Source: Rhodovastum atsumiense (lineage in GTDB: Bacteria; Pseudomonadota; Alphaproteobacteria; Acetobacterales; Acetobacteraceae). From it: 64,000 nucleotides of DNA. The notes under the pieces are model-generated. The model saw only the letters and a list, made by a program, of their open reading frames with translations. It had not been told where the DNA came from and did not search any database. The translations under genes and the position numbers were made by a program. The DNA lies in contig NZ_OW485601.1 of the NCBI RefSeq assembly GCF_937425535.1, positions 6,121,501 to 6,185,500 on the forward strand. Reading direction: 5' to 3'. Positions 24,827-38,845 of this stretch are shown one piece after another (positions within the stretch are counted from its first letter, which is position 1; every line of letters begins with the position of its first letter).

Positions 24827-26761
24827 TCAGCCGCCGGCGCGTTGCAGATCGGGCGGAGTCGCCTCGGCGGCAAGCCGCGCCACCGCCTGATCGAGCGGCA
24901 CCACATCCTGCGCCTCGCCGCCCAGGCGGCGCAATGCCACGGTGCGCTCCTCCGCCTCGCGGCGGCCGACCACCGCGATCACCGGCACGCGCTGCAGGCT
25001 GTGCTCGCGTACCTTGGCATTGATCTTCTGGTTGGAAAGGTCGGTCTTCGCGGCCAGGCCAGCGGCCCGCAGCGCTTCGGCCACCTCCTGCGCGTAGGCA
25101 TCGGCATCCGAGACGATCGGCGCCACCACCACCTGCACCGGCGCGAGCCAGAGCGGGAAGCGGCCGGCATATTGCTCGATCAGGATGCCGAGGAAGCGCT
25201 CGAAGCTGCCGAGGATGGCGCGGTGCAGCATCACCGGGCGGCGGCGGCTGCCGTCCTCGGCCACGTATTCCGCATCCAGCCGCTCGGGCAGCACGAAATC
25301 GACCTGCAGCGTGCCGCACTGCCAGTCACGGCCGATCGCGTCGCGCAGCACGAATTCCAGCTTGGGGCCGTAGAACGCCCCCTCCCCCGGATTCAGCGTG
25401 TACTCGACGCCGGCGGTGGCGCAGGCCTCCTTCAGCGCCGTCTCGGCCCGGTCCCAGGTTTCGTCGGACCCGGCGCGCACGGCCGGGCGGTCGGAGAACT
25501 TCACCCGGAATTCCGGGAAGCCGAGGTCACGATAGACCGAGGACAGCAGGTCGACGAAGCGCACCGTCTCGTCGGCGATCTGCGACTCCATGCAGAAGAT
25601 GTGCGCGTCGTCCTGCGTGAACGAGCGCACCCGCATGATGCCGTGCAGCGCGCCCGAGGGCTCGTAGCGGTGGCAGGCGCCGAATTCGGCCATGCGCAGC
25701 GGCAGTTCGCGATAGCTGCGCACGCCCTGGCGGAAGATCTGCACATGCCCCGGGCAGTTCATCGGCTTGAGCGCGAGCACCTTGTCCTCGTCCTCGACGC
25801 GGGCGATGAACATGTTGTCGCGGAACTTCTCCCAGTGCCCGGACGCCTCCCACAGGGCGCGGTCGATCAGCTGGGGCGTGCGGACTTCCTGGTAGCCGGC
25901 GGCATCCAGCCGACGGCGCATGTAGGACTCGGCCGTGCGGTACAGCTTCCAGCCCTTGGGATGCCAGAAGATGCTGCCGACCGCCTCTTCCTGCAGATGG
26001 AACAGGCCCATCTCCTTGCCGATGCGGCGGTGGTCGCGCTTCTCCGCCTCCTCCAGCATGTGCAGATGGGCATCCAGTTCCTTCTGGTCGCGCCAGGCGG
26101 TGCCGTAGATGCGGCTGAGCATGGCGTTGCGGTGATCGCCGCGCCAATAGGCGCCGGCCACCTTCATCAGCTTGAAGGCGCCGCCGACATCCCCGGTCGA
26201 ACGCATGTGCGGGCCGCGACAGAGATCGAGCCACTCGCCCTGCCGGTAGAGACTGATCGTCTGGTCGGCGGGCAGGTCGCGGATCAGCTCGGCCTTGTAC
26301 TTCTCGCCCTTGTCGGTGAAGAAGCGGATGGCTTCGTCACGGTCGACTTCCTGGCGCACGAAGGGCGCGTTGGCGGCGACGATCTCGCGCATCTTCGCCT
26401 CGATCGCCGGAAAATCCTCGGGCGTGAACGGCTCGTTGCGGGCGAAGTCGTAGTAGAAGCCGTTCTCGATCGCCGGGCCGATCGTGACCTGCGTGCCGGG
26501 CCAGAGCGCCTGCACCGCCTCGGCCAGCACATGGGCGGCGTCGTGGCGGATCAGCTCCAGCGCCTCGGGATCCTTGCGCGTGACGAAGACCAGGGCGGCA
26601 TCCGCCACGATCGGCGTCGCCAGATCGACCAGCCTGCCGTCGATCTTCATGGCCAGCGCCGCACGGGCCAGCCCCGGACCGATGGCGGCTGCCACCTCGG
26701 TGCCCGTGACCGGCCCGTCGAAACGGCGCACGGATCCGTCGGGCAAAGTGATGGCGGGCAT
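24827..26761 (-). CDS. thrS: Threonyl-tRNA synthetase
   Basis: Class II aminoacyl-tRNA synthetase of 644 residues. Its domains in order are the TGS domain (1-60), the editing domain with [11 protein letters not shown] and CRGPHM, the catalytic core with motif 2 [17 protein letters not shown] and [10 protein letters not shown] (zinc Cys), and motif 3 [17 protein letters not shown]. The C-terminal anticodon-binding domain has [17 protein letters not shown]. The start at 26761 follows AGGAGAG and matches the conserved N-terminus [10 protein letters not shown]. It precedes infC with a 125-bp gap. No leader peptide with threonine codons is evident. Confidence 0.98.
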   Translation of the reverse strand: MPAITLPDGSVRRFDGPVTGTEVAAAIGPGLARAALAMKIDGRLVDLATPIVADAALVFVTRKDPEALELIRHDAAHVLAEAVQALWPGTQVTIGPAIENGFYYDFARNEPFTPEDFPAIEAKMREIVAANAPFVRQEVDRDEAIRFFTDKGEKYKAELIRDLPADQTISLYRQGEWLDLCRGPHMRSTGDVGGAFKLMKVAGAYWRGDHRNAMLSRIYGTAWRDQKELDAHLHMLEEAEKRDHRRIGKEMGLFHLQEEAVGSIFWHPKGWKLYRTAESYMRRRLDAAGYQEVRTPQLIDRALWEASGHWEKFRDNMFIARVEDEDKVLALKPMNCPGHVQIFRQGVRSYRELPLRMAEFGACHRYEPSGALHGIMRVRSFTQDDAHIFCMESQIADETVRFVDLLSSVYRDLGFPEFRVKFSDRPAVRAGSDETWDRAETALKEACATAGVEYTLNPGEGAFYGPKLEFVLRDAIGRDWQCGTLQVDFVLPERLDAEYVAEDGSRRRPVMLHRAILGSFERFLGILIEQYAGRFPLWLAPVQVVVAPIVSDADAYAQEVAEALRAAGLAAKTDLSNQKINAKVREHSLQRVPVIAVVGRREAEERTVALRRLGGEAQDVVPLDQAVARLAAEATPPDLQRAGG

Positions 26762-26875
26762 GGGACAGGCTCTCCTGGTCCGATTGCGGGATTCGGTTCT
26801 ATGGCGTCGCAGGGGCATGACTGCAACCCCTGATGGCCGGAGATCTGCCAGAAGGGAGAAGCGCGCCGCCCCTGG

Positions 26876-27568
26876 TCAGGCCGGCTTGTCGGCAAGCGCC
26901 AGCCAGTTCTTCGGATATCCCGCCTGGGTGAAGCGATGCCGTGCATCCAGCCAGTACAGCACCTTGGCGCAGAGCTTGCACAGCGGGCGCGCAGCCCTCG
27001 CCGCCACCGCCGCCGCCACACCCGTCAGGCCGCCGCCGAAATCCGCCGGCCGGCGCGGCAAATGGGACGACATCCGCTCAAGCTGGTAGGCACAGGTGCC
27101 GAGATAGCCCTCGAGCCAGCGCAACTGCACGACCGTGAACCCACCGCGCTGCAACAGCAGGCGGACGGCGAACTGGGTGTACCTGTAGTAGTCGTACGGT
27201 TGTTCGTGCTCTTCGTAGAACAGCGGCCCGGAATAGAACAGCCGCCCGCCCGGCCTGAGCACGCGCGCCAGTTCGGCCAGCACCGCTGCCGGATCGGGCA
27301 GATGCTCCATCACCTGCGAGAAAACGACGGCATCGTAGCGGGCGTCCTCGACGGGAATATGCGCGAGATCGCAGACATAGGTGCTGCGGGCATAGGGCTT
27401 GTCCACCTTTTCGAAATCGGCGGACTCGTAGGTGCAATGGGCGAACAGGTGCCGGTACGGCTGATCGCCCGCCCCCGCATCCAGCACGACGGCGCCAGCA
27501 GGAAGCCCACCGGCGAAAGCAGCCATCTCACGCTCCAGCCAGATTCGGGAGGAATTCATGAACTCCAT
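26876..27568 (-). CDS. Class I SAM-dependent methyltransferase
   Basis: The 230-residue protein has motif I VLDAGAGDQPY, the acidic motif ADFEKVDKPYA, motif VVFSQVMEHLPDP and RVLRPGGRLFYSGPLFY. This is typical of small-molecule or glycan methyltransferases (UbiE/SAM_11-type fold). The start is uncertain. An ATG at 27568, another at 27559 and a GTG at 27598 are in frame, none with a clear ribosome-binding site. It is followed by thrS on the same strand. Upstream, an AT-rich stretch (27599-27660) probably holds its promoter. Substrate unknown; the neighbouring glycosyltransferases hint at a surface component. Confidence 0.85.
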   Translation of the reverse strand: MEFMNSSRIWLEREMAAFAGGLPAGAVVLDAGAGDQPYRHLFAHCTYESADFEKVDKPYARSTYVCDLAHIPVEDARYDAVVFSQVMEHLPDPAAVLAELARVLRPGGRLFYSGPLFYEEHEQPYDYYRYTQFAVRLLLQRGGFTVVQLRWLEGYLGTCAYQLERMSSHLPRRPADFGGGLTGVAAAVAARAARPLCKLCAKVLYWLDARHRFTQAGYPKNWLALADKPA

Positions 27569-27708
27569 CCAGGCTTCGTTGGAGGCGCATCCAATCACTG
27601 AAAAGGATAATATTCACCAAATATCAATGTTTGTCCTTCAGGGCAAAAAAACAGTCCTGCCCTCGCGACGACATGTTTGCGTGAGTAGCCATGCCCCTGC
27701 GTTGACGC

Positions 27709-28626
27709 TCAGGACAGCAGCGAGGCCACCGCCTGGATCACCTCGCCGGCCGGCAGATCCGCCAGATCCGGCGCCCGCAGCACCACCGGCCACGCGCCGT
27801 CCGGCCCGCGCGGCGCCGTCAGCACGGGATCGCTGTCGGCGGAGAACAGCACCACGCAGCGGCAGCCGACCGCGGCGGCGAGGTGCATCGGCCCGGTGTC
27901 GTTGCCCACCGCCAGCACGGCCCGCGCGGCGAGGCCGGCGATATCGGCGATGGTGGTGCCGCCGGTCAGGTCCAGCGCCGCCGGACAGGAGGCGCGAATC
28001 GTCGCGGCCAGCGGTGCCTCGGCCGCCGTGCCGACCACCACGGGCACGAGGCCGGCTTCCGCCACCCCTGCCGCCACCGCCCCGTAGCACTCCGCGGGCC
28101 AGCGCTTGCGCGGGCGGCTGGGCGCGGCACCGGGCACCAGCAGGGCGAAACGCTCCGGCAGATCAAGCGCCGGCTTGCGGGTCAGCCAACCCAGCTCCGG
28201 CCGCGGGAAGGCGGTGACCCCGGCGGCTTCGAGCTGCTCGCGCTGGCGCTCCAGCGTGTGCATGAAATCGCGGCGCGGATTGGCATGCGGATGCGAACAG
28301 CCACGGGCGATGCCCGACCAGGACGGCCGGCCGGCCGGCAGGAAATACCAGGACGAACGGCCGGAGGTCTGCAGGTCGTAGACCATGTCGAAGCCGGCGA
28401 GCTGGTGGCGCAGCCGTGCCAGGCCGGGCAGGTTCCACCAGGACGGGCGCGCATCCACCTCCACCCGGTCGAACCACGGCGCCCGGCGGGCCAGCGACGC
28501 GAAGGGAGCGGTGGTGAGCAGGGTGATCTCGTCGCGCGCGTGGCGGGCGCGGATCGCGGCGAAGGGGCCGAAGGACAGCACGAAATCGCCGAGCGCCCCG
28601 AGCCGGATGACCAGGATGCGGCTCAT
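27709..28626 (-). CDS. Glycosyltransferase family 9 (heptosyltransferase-like)
   Basis: ADP-heptose:LPS-heptosyltransferase-like protein of 305 residues. Hallmarks are the N-terminal MSRILVIRLGALGDFVLS, the acceptor loop YDLQTSGRSSWYFL, the LLVPGAAPSRPRKRWP nucleotide loop and the donor-site motif AVGNDTGPMHLAAAVG. GT9 enzymes build the LPS inner core in the cytoplasm at the membrane. It overlaps the upstream GT4 gene by 4 bp (ATGA), so the two act together. The exact sugar cannot be deduced. Confidence 0.93.
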   Translation of the reverse strand: MSRILVIRLGALGDFVLSFGPFAAIRARHARDEITLLTTAPFASLARRAPWFDRVEVDARPSWWNLPGLARLRHQLAGFDMVYDLQTSGRSSWYFLPAGRPSWSGIARGCSHPHANPRRDFMHTLERQREQLEAAGVTAFPRPELGWLTRKPALDLPERFALLVPGAAPSRPRKRWPAECYGAVAAGVAEAGLVPVVVGTAAEAPLAATIRASCPAALDLTGGTTIADIAGLAARAVLAVGNDTGPMHLAAAVGCRCVVLFSADSDPVLTAPRGPDGAWPVVLRAPDLADLPAGEVIQAVASLLS

Positions 28627-29789
28627 CGGGACGGAATCGCCAGCACCTCGCGGTAGACCGCCAGTGTCGCGCGCTGCATGTCGGCAACGGTGTAGCGGGC
28701 CTGCACCGCGGCGCGCGCGCGGGCGCCCGCCTGCGCCCGCTGTTCGGGCGAGAGGTCGAGCGCGGTGTCCAGCGCGGCGGCGAGCGCCTCGGCATCGCCC
28801 GGCGGCACCCGCCAGCCGGAGACCCCCTCCTCCACCGTCTCGGCGGCGCCGCCATGGTCGGAGGCGACCACCAGCCGCGCCATCGCCTGCGCCTCGATGA
28901 CGACGCGGCCGAATCCCTCGGGCTCGGTGGAAGCACTGACCACCACGTCGCCCAGCATCAGCGCGGCGGCCATGTCGTCGGCATGGCCGACCAGGCGGAC
29001 GCGCTCGCTCACGCCCAGGCTGTCGGCGAGTTGCAGCAGGCCGGCCGTGTACTGGCGGCGGCCCTGGTCGCCGCCGACCATCACCGCCACGGCATTGTGG
29101 TGGCGCATGCGCGCGAGGGCGGCGATCAGCACCTCCTGGCCCTTCCAGCGGGTCAGCCGGCCCGGCAGCAGGATCACCGGCGAACCGTCGTCGGGCAGCC
29201 GCCACGACAAGGCGAGTCGGGCGATGCGCTCGCCCTTGACCGCGGCGGGATCGAAGACGGCGGGATCGACGCCGCGGGGAATGACGCGGATGCGGGCGGG
29301 ATCGACGCCGTGGCGCGCGGCAACCAGCCTGGCGACGTAGTGGCTGATGGCGATGACCCGCTCACCGCGGGCCATCACGGCGTTGTAGCGGCGCTTGATC
29401 GCCGGCTTCTCGCCATAGGGAGCGTGGTAAGTGGTGATGAAATGCGCGCCGGTGCGCCGCGCCGCCAGCCAGGCGGACCAGGCGGGCGCGCGCGAGCGCG
29501 CATGCACGATGTCGACTCCCACGGCGCGGATCAGACGCGCCAGCCGGCCGGCATTGCGCCAGATCGCCCAGGGGTTGCGGGTCGCCAGCGGCATGTCGAT
29601 GTGCCGGGCGCCGGCACGGATGAGCAGCGGAACCAGGCGTCCGCCGGCACTGGCGACCAGGGATATTCCGCCGGCGCGGACGATGGCGTCGGCGATCTCG
29701 ACGGTGCCGCGCTCCACGCCGCCGCTTTCCAGCGACGGCACCACCTGCAGCACCACCGGCGGACGGCCGGGTGGGGTTCCGTGATCCAT
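28623..29789 (-). CDS. Glycosyltransferase family 4
   Basis: This 388-residue GT-B enzyme has an N-terminal region with VVPSLESGGVERGTVEIADAI, the acceptor segment HFITTYHAPYG, a nucleotide-sugar domain from VILLPGRLTRWKG (about residue 215), and STEPEGFGRVVIEAQAMARLVVASDHGG (E-x7-E). The ribosome-binding site is poor. It ends in the ATGA overlap with the GT9 gene, giving a coupled pair probably involved in LPS core or a related glycan. It is divergent from a hydrolase gene 45 bp away. Confidence 0.93.
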   Translation of the reverse strand: MDHGTPPGRPPVVLQVVPSLESGGVERGTVEIADAIVRAGGISLVASAGGRLVPLLIRAGARHIDMPLATRNPWAIWRNAGRLARLIRAVGVDIVHARSRAPAWSAWLAARRTGAHFITTYHAPYGEKPAIKRRYNAVMARGERVIAISHYVARLVAARHGVDPARIRVIPRGVDPAVFDPAAVKGERIARLALSWRLPDDGSPVILLPGRLTRWKGQEVLIAALARMRHHNAVAVMVGGDQGRRQYTAGLLQLADSLGVSERVRLVGHADDMAAALMLGDVVVSASTEPEGFGRVVIEAQAMARLVVASDHGGAAETVEEGVSGWRVPPGDAEALAAALDTALDLSPEQRAQAGARARAAVQARYTVADMQRATLAVYREVLAIPSR

Positions 29790-29833
29790 CGCGCGGCTAT
29801 ATCACGCAGGCGCGTGAAGGAAAGGATGGGCGG

Positions 29834-30598
29834 ATGGAACGGACGGGGCGGCTGGACCGGGGCGACGGCGTGGAACTGGCCTACGCGCTGCTGCCGGGCA
29901 AGGGTCCGACAGTCGTGTTCCTGCCCGGCTTCGCCAGCGACATGACCGGATCGAAGGCGACCACGCTGGCCTCATGGTGCGCGGCCGAGGGGCGGGCGCT
30001 GCTGCGACTCGACTATTCCGGGCACGGCGCCTCGGGCGGCAGCTTCGCTGCCGGCAGCATCGGCACCTGGACGGCGGATGCCCGGCTGGTGATCGAACGG
30101 CTGACCGAGGGCCCCCTGCTGCTGGTCGGCTCCTCCATGGGGGGCTGGATCGCATTGCTCACGGCGCTCGCCATGCCGGAGCGAATCGCGGCGCTGGTGG
30201 GCATTGCCGCCGCCCCCGATTTCACCGAGGACCTGATGTGGGCGGCCATGGCACCACCCGAGCGGGAGCGCCTGCTGCGCGAGGGCGCGTTGCAGGTGCC
30301 GAGCGAGTATGGCGCACCGACCCTGATCACCCGCGGATTGATCGAGGACGGGCGGCGGCACCTGCTGCTGCGCGCCCCCGTCCCCCTCACCTGCCCGGTG
30401 CGGCTGCTGCAGGGCCAGCGGGACGCCGACGTGCCCTGGGAGACCGCCCTGCGGCTGGCCGGGCGGATCACCGGAGGGGACGTGCAGGTGGTGCTGGTGA
30501 AGGATGGCGATCACCGTCTCTCACGCGAACAGGATCTCGGGCTGCTGGTCCGGACGGTTGGTTCGTTGCTGGCCGAAAGCAACATCACGGATTTGTGA
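29834..30598 (+). CDS. Alpha/beta hydrolase with intact catalytic triad
   Basis: The 254-residue enzyme has GHGASGG after the second strand, the nucleophile elbow GSSMGGW, an acid in RDADVPWE and His in VKDGDHRLS. It resembles small esterase/thioesterases of the serine-aminopeptidase or ABHD10-like group. The start at 29834 has AAGGA upstream; the longer frame from 29771 is unsupported. It is divergent from the glycosyltransferase pair. The substrate is unknown. Confidence 0.88.
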   Translation: MERTGRLDRGDGVELAYALLPGKGPTVVFLPGFASDMTGSKATTLASWCAAEGRALLRLDYSGHGASGGSFAAGSIGTWTADARLVIERLTEGPLLLVGSSMGGWIALLTALAMPERIAALVGIAAAPDFTEDLMWAAMAPPERERLLREGALQVPSEYGAPTLITRGLIEDGRRHLLLRAPVPLTCPVRLLQGQRDADVPWETALRLAGRITGGDVQVVLVKDGDHRLSREQDLGLLVRTVGSLLAESNITDL

Positions 30599-30699
30599 TC
30601 GTAATGCCTCTGTAGCCCGGGGGAACAGCGTGCGTAATAGCGTGGCGCGTAATTGTTCAGCGCGCAATACGTCACACAGCAACACCCCAGGAGACCGAA

Positions 30700-30816
30700 A
30701 TGCTGCTCCTCCTTTTGATTCTCGCTGCGCTCGTTGGTGGTGCTTACTATACTGGAACTTGGCCGTTTGATGGCAGCACGAACCTGCCCCGGCGTCAGCA
30801 AGACAGCGGAAAGTAA
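30700..30816 (+). CDS. 38-residue single-TM membrane peptide
   Basis: The short frame MLLLLLILAALVGGAYYTGTWP continues with a polar tail of FDGSTNLPRRQQDSGK. It has one TM helix and a strong CAGGAGACC ribosome-binding site 6-7 bp before the ATG, and it stops at TAA. It lies between the hydrolase and a convergent SDR-like gene. Small hydrophobic peptides of this kind are often missed. The function is unknown. The TWPFDG word recalls the small DUF3309-type membrane peptides only loosely. Confidence 0.65.
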   Translation: MLLLLLILAALVGGAYYTGTWPFDGSTNLPRRQQDSGK

Positions 30817-30855
30817 TCTCCGTTCGACCAGTTTGCGGGCCTGGATGGCGGGACG

Positions 30856-31731
30856 TCACACACTCTCCGCCTTGCCGTCCGGCCCGCGCAGAATTGCCGC
30901 CAGCCCCTCCCGATAGCTCGGGTACAGCCATTCGAGACCCAGCGCCGCCTTGGTCCTGACGCTGGATACTTTGCGGTTCTCCGCCCAGAAGCTCCGTGCC
31001 ATCGGGCTCATGGCGGCATGGGCCTGTTCGAAGGCAATGGCCGGCGGCGCGTCGACGCCAAGCAGGCGCGCCGCTTCCTCCAGCACCAGCGCGCTTTCGG
31101 CCGGCACGTCGTCGACCAGGTTGAGGTATCTCAGCCCTTCTCCCCGCTCCTGCCCCGCCGCCGCCACCACCGCCCGGGCGATGTCGTCGCGATGGATGCG
31201 GCCGAACTGGTGACCGGGCCTGAGGATGCGGCGCGCCGTGCCCGCCCGCACCTCCTCAATCGCCGAGCGGCCGGGACCGTAGATGCCGCCGACCCGGAAC
31301 ACATCCACGGCGATGCGCCCGGCCAGCGTCGCCCAGTGCCGTTCGGCTTCCACCCGGCGCCGGGTGCGCTCGGAGGCGGGCGCCGGCGGGGTGTCCTCGT
31401 CTACCCAGTCGCCGTTGCGGTCGCCGAACACGCCGGTGGTGGAGAGATAACCGGCCCAGGCGAGGCGCGGCGCCGCGGCGATGGCCGCCTCGTGCGCCGC
31501 CAGCACCGGATCGCCCGTTTCCGCGGGCGGGGCGGTGGCGACGAGATGGGTCGCCTCCACCAGCGCCTCGGCGGCCCGGTCGAAGCCGACCACTTCCACG
31601 CCCGCCGGCGCGGCGATGCCGTCCGGGTCACGGCTGGCGCCGGCGACGCGCCAGCCCGACGCCACCGCATGCCGGGCGATGGCGGCGCCGGTATAGCCGA
31701 GGCCGAAGATCAGCAGGAAGCGGTCGGTCAT
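30856..31731 (-). CDS. NAD(P)-dependent epimerase/dehydratase-like SDR (YeeZ-type)
   Basis: The 291-residue extended SDR has a Rossmann motif FGLGYTGAAIARH in place of the usual GxxGxxG of the family. It also has STTGVFGDRNGDWVDE, RVGGIYGPGRSAIEEV, the HRDDIARAVV motif and a C-terminal AMSPMARSFWAENRKVSS. The catalytic YxxxK is not obvious, as in YeeZ-like proteins, so enzymatic activity is uncertain. The start may be 31731 (MTDRF) or 31746. It is divergent from the TPR gene that begins 44 bp away. Confidence 0.85.
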   Translation of the reverse strand: MTDRFLLIFGLGYTGAAIARHAVASGWRVAGASRDPDGIAAPAGVEVVGFDRAAEALVEATHLVATAPPAETGDPVLAAHEAAIAAAPRLAWAGYLSTTGVFGDRNGDWVDEDTPPAPASERTRRRVEAERHWATLAGRIAVDVFRVGGIYGPGRSAIEEVRAGTARRILRPGHQFGRIHRDDIARAVVAAAGQERGEGLRYLNLVDDVPAESALVLEEAARLLGVDAPPAIAFEQAHAAMSPMARSFWAENRKVSSVRTKAALGLEWLYPSYREGLAAILRGPDGKAESV

Positions 31732-31775
31732 GGCTGCATTTCCCATTGGCTCATCCCAGACTACACTGCACCGTC

Positions 31776-32603
31776 ATGAAGAGCCGAACGGTCGCAACCG
31801 CCCTTGTGCTGCTCCTGCTCGCCGGTACGGGGGGCGCGGCGTGGTGGTGGTATGCCACGCCGCCGGCCCCGGAACCGGACGTGGACGCCACTGCCCCGCT
31901 GCCGCTTCCCCCGGTGCCGCCGATGCTCGCCGAGGGCGAGCGCTACGGCCAGTGCCTGGCCATGCTGGCCGAAGACCCGAGCGGCGCGCTTTCGCTCGCC
32001 GAAGCCTGGACCGATGGCGGCGAGGCGGCGGCGCATTGCCGGGCGATGGCGGAAGTGGCGCTCGGCAACGCCGCGACCGGAGCAGCCCTGCTGCAGGAGG
32101 TGGCCGATGCCAGCAAGGCCCCGGCGGGACCGCGGGCGGCGGTGTTCGGGCAGGCCGAGGAAGCCTGGCTGATGGCCGGCAGCCCGGCGCGGGCCTTCGA
32201 GGCGGCCACGCGCGGACTGGCGCTCAGCCCGGACGACCCGGACCTGCTGGTCGGCCACGCCCGCGCGGCCAGCGCGCTGGAACGCTTCGATCTCGCGGCG
32301 GGCGACCTGACCCGGGCGCTGGCAACGGATCCGCGCCGGCCGGAAGCGCTGGTGCTGCGCGCCGCGGCGTTGCGGCAGCTCGGGCGGCTGGAAGAGGCGG
32401 AGGCGGATATCCGCCAGGCGGTGGCACTGGACCCGGACAGCGCCGAAGCGTTGCTGGAGCGCGGCATCCTGCGCCAGTTGCATGCCGATCTGGCCGGGGC
32501 GCAGGCCGACTGGGAGCACGTGATCGAACTCGCGCCAGACACCACCACGGCGGACCTGGCGGAACAGAATCTGGCGCTGCTGGCGGCGGGACCGGCCCGG
32601 TAG
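31776..32603 (+). CDS. TPR protein with N-terminal membrane anchor
   Basis: The 275-residue protein begins with a membrane segment (VATALVLLLLAGTGGAAWWWYATP, residues about 5-28), then a Pro-rich linker. About three tetratricopeptide repeats lie in residues 125-260 (for example AFEAATRGLALSPDDPDLLVG and ADLTRALATDPRRPEALVL). A Cys pair near residues 65 and 95 lies in the presumed periplasmic part. It is probably an envelope protein that scaffolds others. The start is inferred from the membrane segment because the ribosome-binding site is weak. Confidence 0.8.
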   Translation: MKSRTVATALVLLLLAGTGGAAWWWYATPPAPEPDVDATAPLPLPPVPPMLAEGERYGQCLAMLAEDPSGALSLAEAWTDGGEAAAHCRAMAEVALGNAATGAALLQEVADASKAPAGPRAAVFGQAEEAWLMAGSPARAFEAATRGLALSPDDPDLLVGHARAASALERFDLAAGDLTRALATDPRRPEALVLRAAALRQLGRLEEAEADIRQAVALDPDSAEALLERGILRQLHADLAGAQADWEHVIELAPDTTTADLAEQNLALLAAGPAR

Positions 32604-32640
32604 CAGCCGGACCGGCCTACAGGCCCCGAAGGGGGGCGGC

Positions 32641-33309
32641 TCAGAAATCCAGGTCGGCGTAATGCTCGGGCGGCATCATGCCTGGCACCCGGTCGGCCAG
32701 CAGCGGCCGGAAACTCGGGCGCGACTTCATGCGCGCATACCAGTCGCGCGCCGCCGGGCTGACCGACCAGTCCACGTCACCCTGGAAATCCAGCACCGAC
32801 AGATGCGCCGCGGCGGCGAAATCCGCCAGCGAGATGTGGCTGCCCGCCAGCCATTTGCGCGTCTCGGCCAGCCAGCCGAGGTAATGCAGGTGCTCGCGCA
32901 GATTGGCATAGCCCGCCCGCAGCGCCGAGGCGTCGGGATGGCCGATGCCGGAGATGCGCTTGAGGTATTTCTCGCCGTTGAGGTTGCGGGTGACCTCGTC
33001 GGCGAACTTGCCGTCGAACCAGGCGCGCAGGCGACGCACCTCGACCCGCTCGCCGAGCGTCTCGCCCAAAAGCGGATTGTCCGGATAGGCTTCTTCCAGG
33101 TACTCGCAGATCACCCCCGAATCGGGCACGGCCAGGCCGTTGTCCTCCTCGAGCGTCGGCGTTGTCGCCGCGGGATTGAGCAGCAGATATTCCGGCCGGC
33201 GTTCCCACACCTTCTCCACCTGCAGGTCGAAGGGCAGTCGCTTCTCGGCCAGGACCAGCCGCACCTTGCGGGAATAAGGGCAGAGCGGGAGATGGTAGAG
33301 GGTTCGCAT
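32641..33309 (-). CDS. Glutathione S-transferase family protein
   Basis: The 222-residue protein has a thioredoxin-fold N-terminal domain with MRTLYHLPLCPYSRKVRLVLAEKRL and the cis-Pro motif TTPTLEED. The helical C-terminal domain holds HISLADFAAAAHLSVLDF. The CPYS motif at residues 11-14 is glutaredoxin-like, as in the beta/omega-type bacterial GSTs. A longer frame upstream to 33435 is not supported by homology. Substrate and role are unknown. It lies on the strand opposite to the TPR gene, upstream of which the triple-hairpin copy C lies. Confidence 0.92.
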   Translation of the reverse strand: MRTLYHLPLCPYSRKVRLVLAEKRLPFDLQVEKVWERRPEYLLLNPAATTPTLEEDNGLAVPDSGVICEYLEEAYPDNPLLGETLGERVEVRRLRAWFDGKFADEVTRNLNGEKYLKRISGIGHPDASALRAGYANLREHLHYLGWLAETRKWLAGSHISLADFAAAAHLSVLDFQGDVDWSVSPAARDWYARMKSRPSFRPLLADRVPGMMPPEHYADLDF

Positions 33310-33365
33310 TGCGTGGTGGTTATCGCACCGATTCCGTGAACACGCCACATGCCGTGGCTGCGTGG

Positions 33366-33530
33366 CGGGGCTTCGCCCCGCACCCGACCAGAGGCTCCGC
33401 CTCTGGACTCCGGCAGGGGTCAGAGACCCCTGCACCCCAAAAGCGCTGCGCGGCGGGATCCAAGGGCCTTTGGCCCTTGGCGGAGGTGCAGGAGGCGGAG
33501 CCTCCTGCCGGGGCCGGGGCAGCGCCCCGG
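33366..33530. repeat. Triple-hairpin GC repeat element, copy C (six stems)
   Basis: Six stem-loops follow each other: CGGGGC/GCCCCG (33366), CCAGAGGC/GCCTCTGG (33388), CAGGGGTC/GACCCCTG (33414), CCAAGGGCC/GGCCCTTGG (33460), CAGGAGGC/GCCTCCTG (33489) and CCGGGGC/GCCCCGG (33514-33530). The array has a rough mirror symmetry around the GCGCTGCGC box, consistent with two copies back to back. It ends 1 bp before the gltB stop, so it is the 3' end of the gltD-gltB transcript. Confidence 0.85.
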
Positions 33531-33531
33531 A

Positions 33532-38070
<4,539 letters not shown>

Positions 38071-38120
38071 GCGAAGCCTCCGGTGGGGGCGTGGGGAAAA
38101 GCGGGAGGTGGACGGGCGGA

Positions 38121-38645
38121 TCAGAACTTCACGCCGCGGGCGCGCAGGGCATCGGCATGCCGTGCGGTCGATTCGCGGATCAGTTTCTGGGCAAGCTGCT
38201 GGAGCCGCTGGGTCTCGTCGCGGCCGACCGCGGGCATGCCGCGCAGCCAGCGCTGGCCGAGCGGCGTGGAAAAGAACTCCCGCATCCCGCGCAGATCATC
38301 GACGGTGTAGTGCGCGGCGAGATTCTCGACCAGCATGGCTTCCACTTCCGGCAGCTTGGCACGGAAATCCGGCAGTATGATCTCGTCGACGATGCGCGCG
38401 GCGTCCTCGGCGCTCTTGCCGCTCGCCCGAATGGCGGCATTGACCACCGCGTTGCGGATCTGGCCGACGAAATTCTGCGCCTGGGCAGGAATGCTGAGCA
38501 GCTCGCCGAGGGCGCGCGCCTCGCGCAGCCCCTCCGCGGTCACCGGGATCGTGGAACCGGCGGCGGGGGGGGCCGCGGGGGCCTGCGCGGCGGCCGCGAC
38601 GGGCAGCAGCAGCGCGAGCATGAGCAGAAACGAGGGATGGGGCAT
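38121..38645 (-). CDS. DUF2059 periplasmic protein
   Basis: The 174-residue protein has a cleavable signal (MPHPSFLLMLALLLPVAAAAQA). A helical DUF2059 domain follows, with the ENLAAHYTVDDLRGMREFFSTPLGQRWL region typical of the family. The molecular function is unknown. A strong GAGGAGA ribosome-binding site is present. It is inserted between gltD and gltB on the same strand, 200 bp after gltD and 50 bp before gltB, so it is probably transcribed with them although no metabolic link is known. Confidence 0.88.
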   Translation of the reverse strand: MPHPSFLLMLALLLPVAAAAQAPAAPPAAGSTIPVTAEGLREARALGELLSIPAQAQNFVGQIRNAVVNAAIRASGKSAEDAARIVDEIILPDFRAKLPEVEAMLVENLAAHYTVDDLRGMREFFSTPLGQRWLRGMPAVGRDETQRLQQLAQKLIRESTARHADALRARGVKF

Positions 38646-38845
38646 CGGCGAACTCTCCTCAGAACGTCACGCCACACGGGGATTGGCCGTGCCGGCGATG
38701 CCGTTCCGTCGCGGGTCGCTCCGGGCGTCGGGAAACGACCGGAACCGCTTTTCTCCTGCACAGTCCTGGTTCGCATCGCCAGCCCGCGGGAGAGATGGGA
38801 TGGCGACGCCGCGAGCAAGGAGACCGTTTGGTCCCATGCTCCCAC

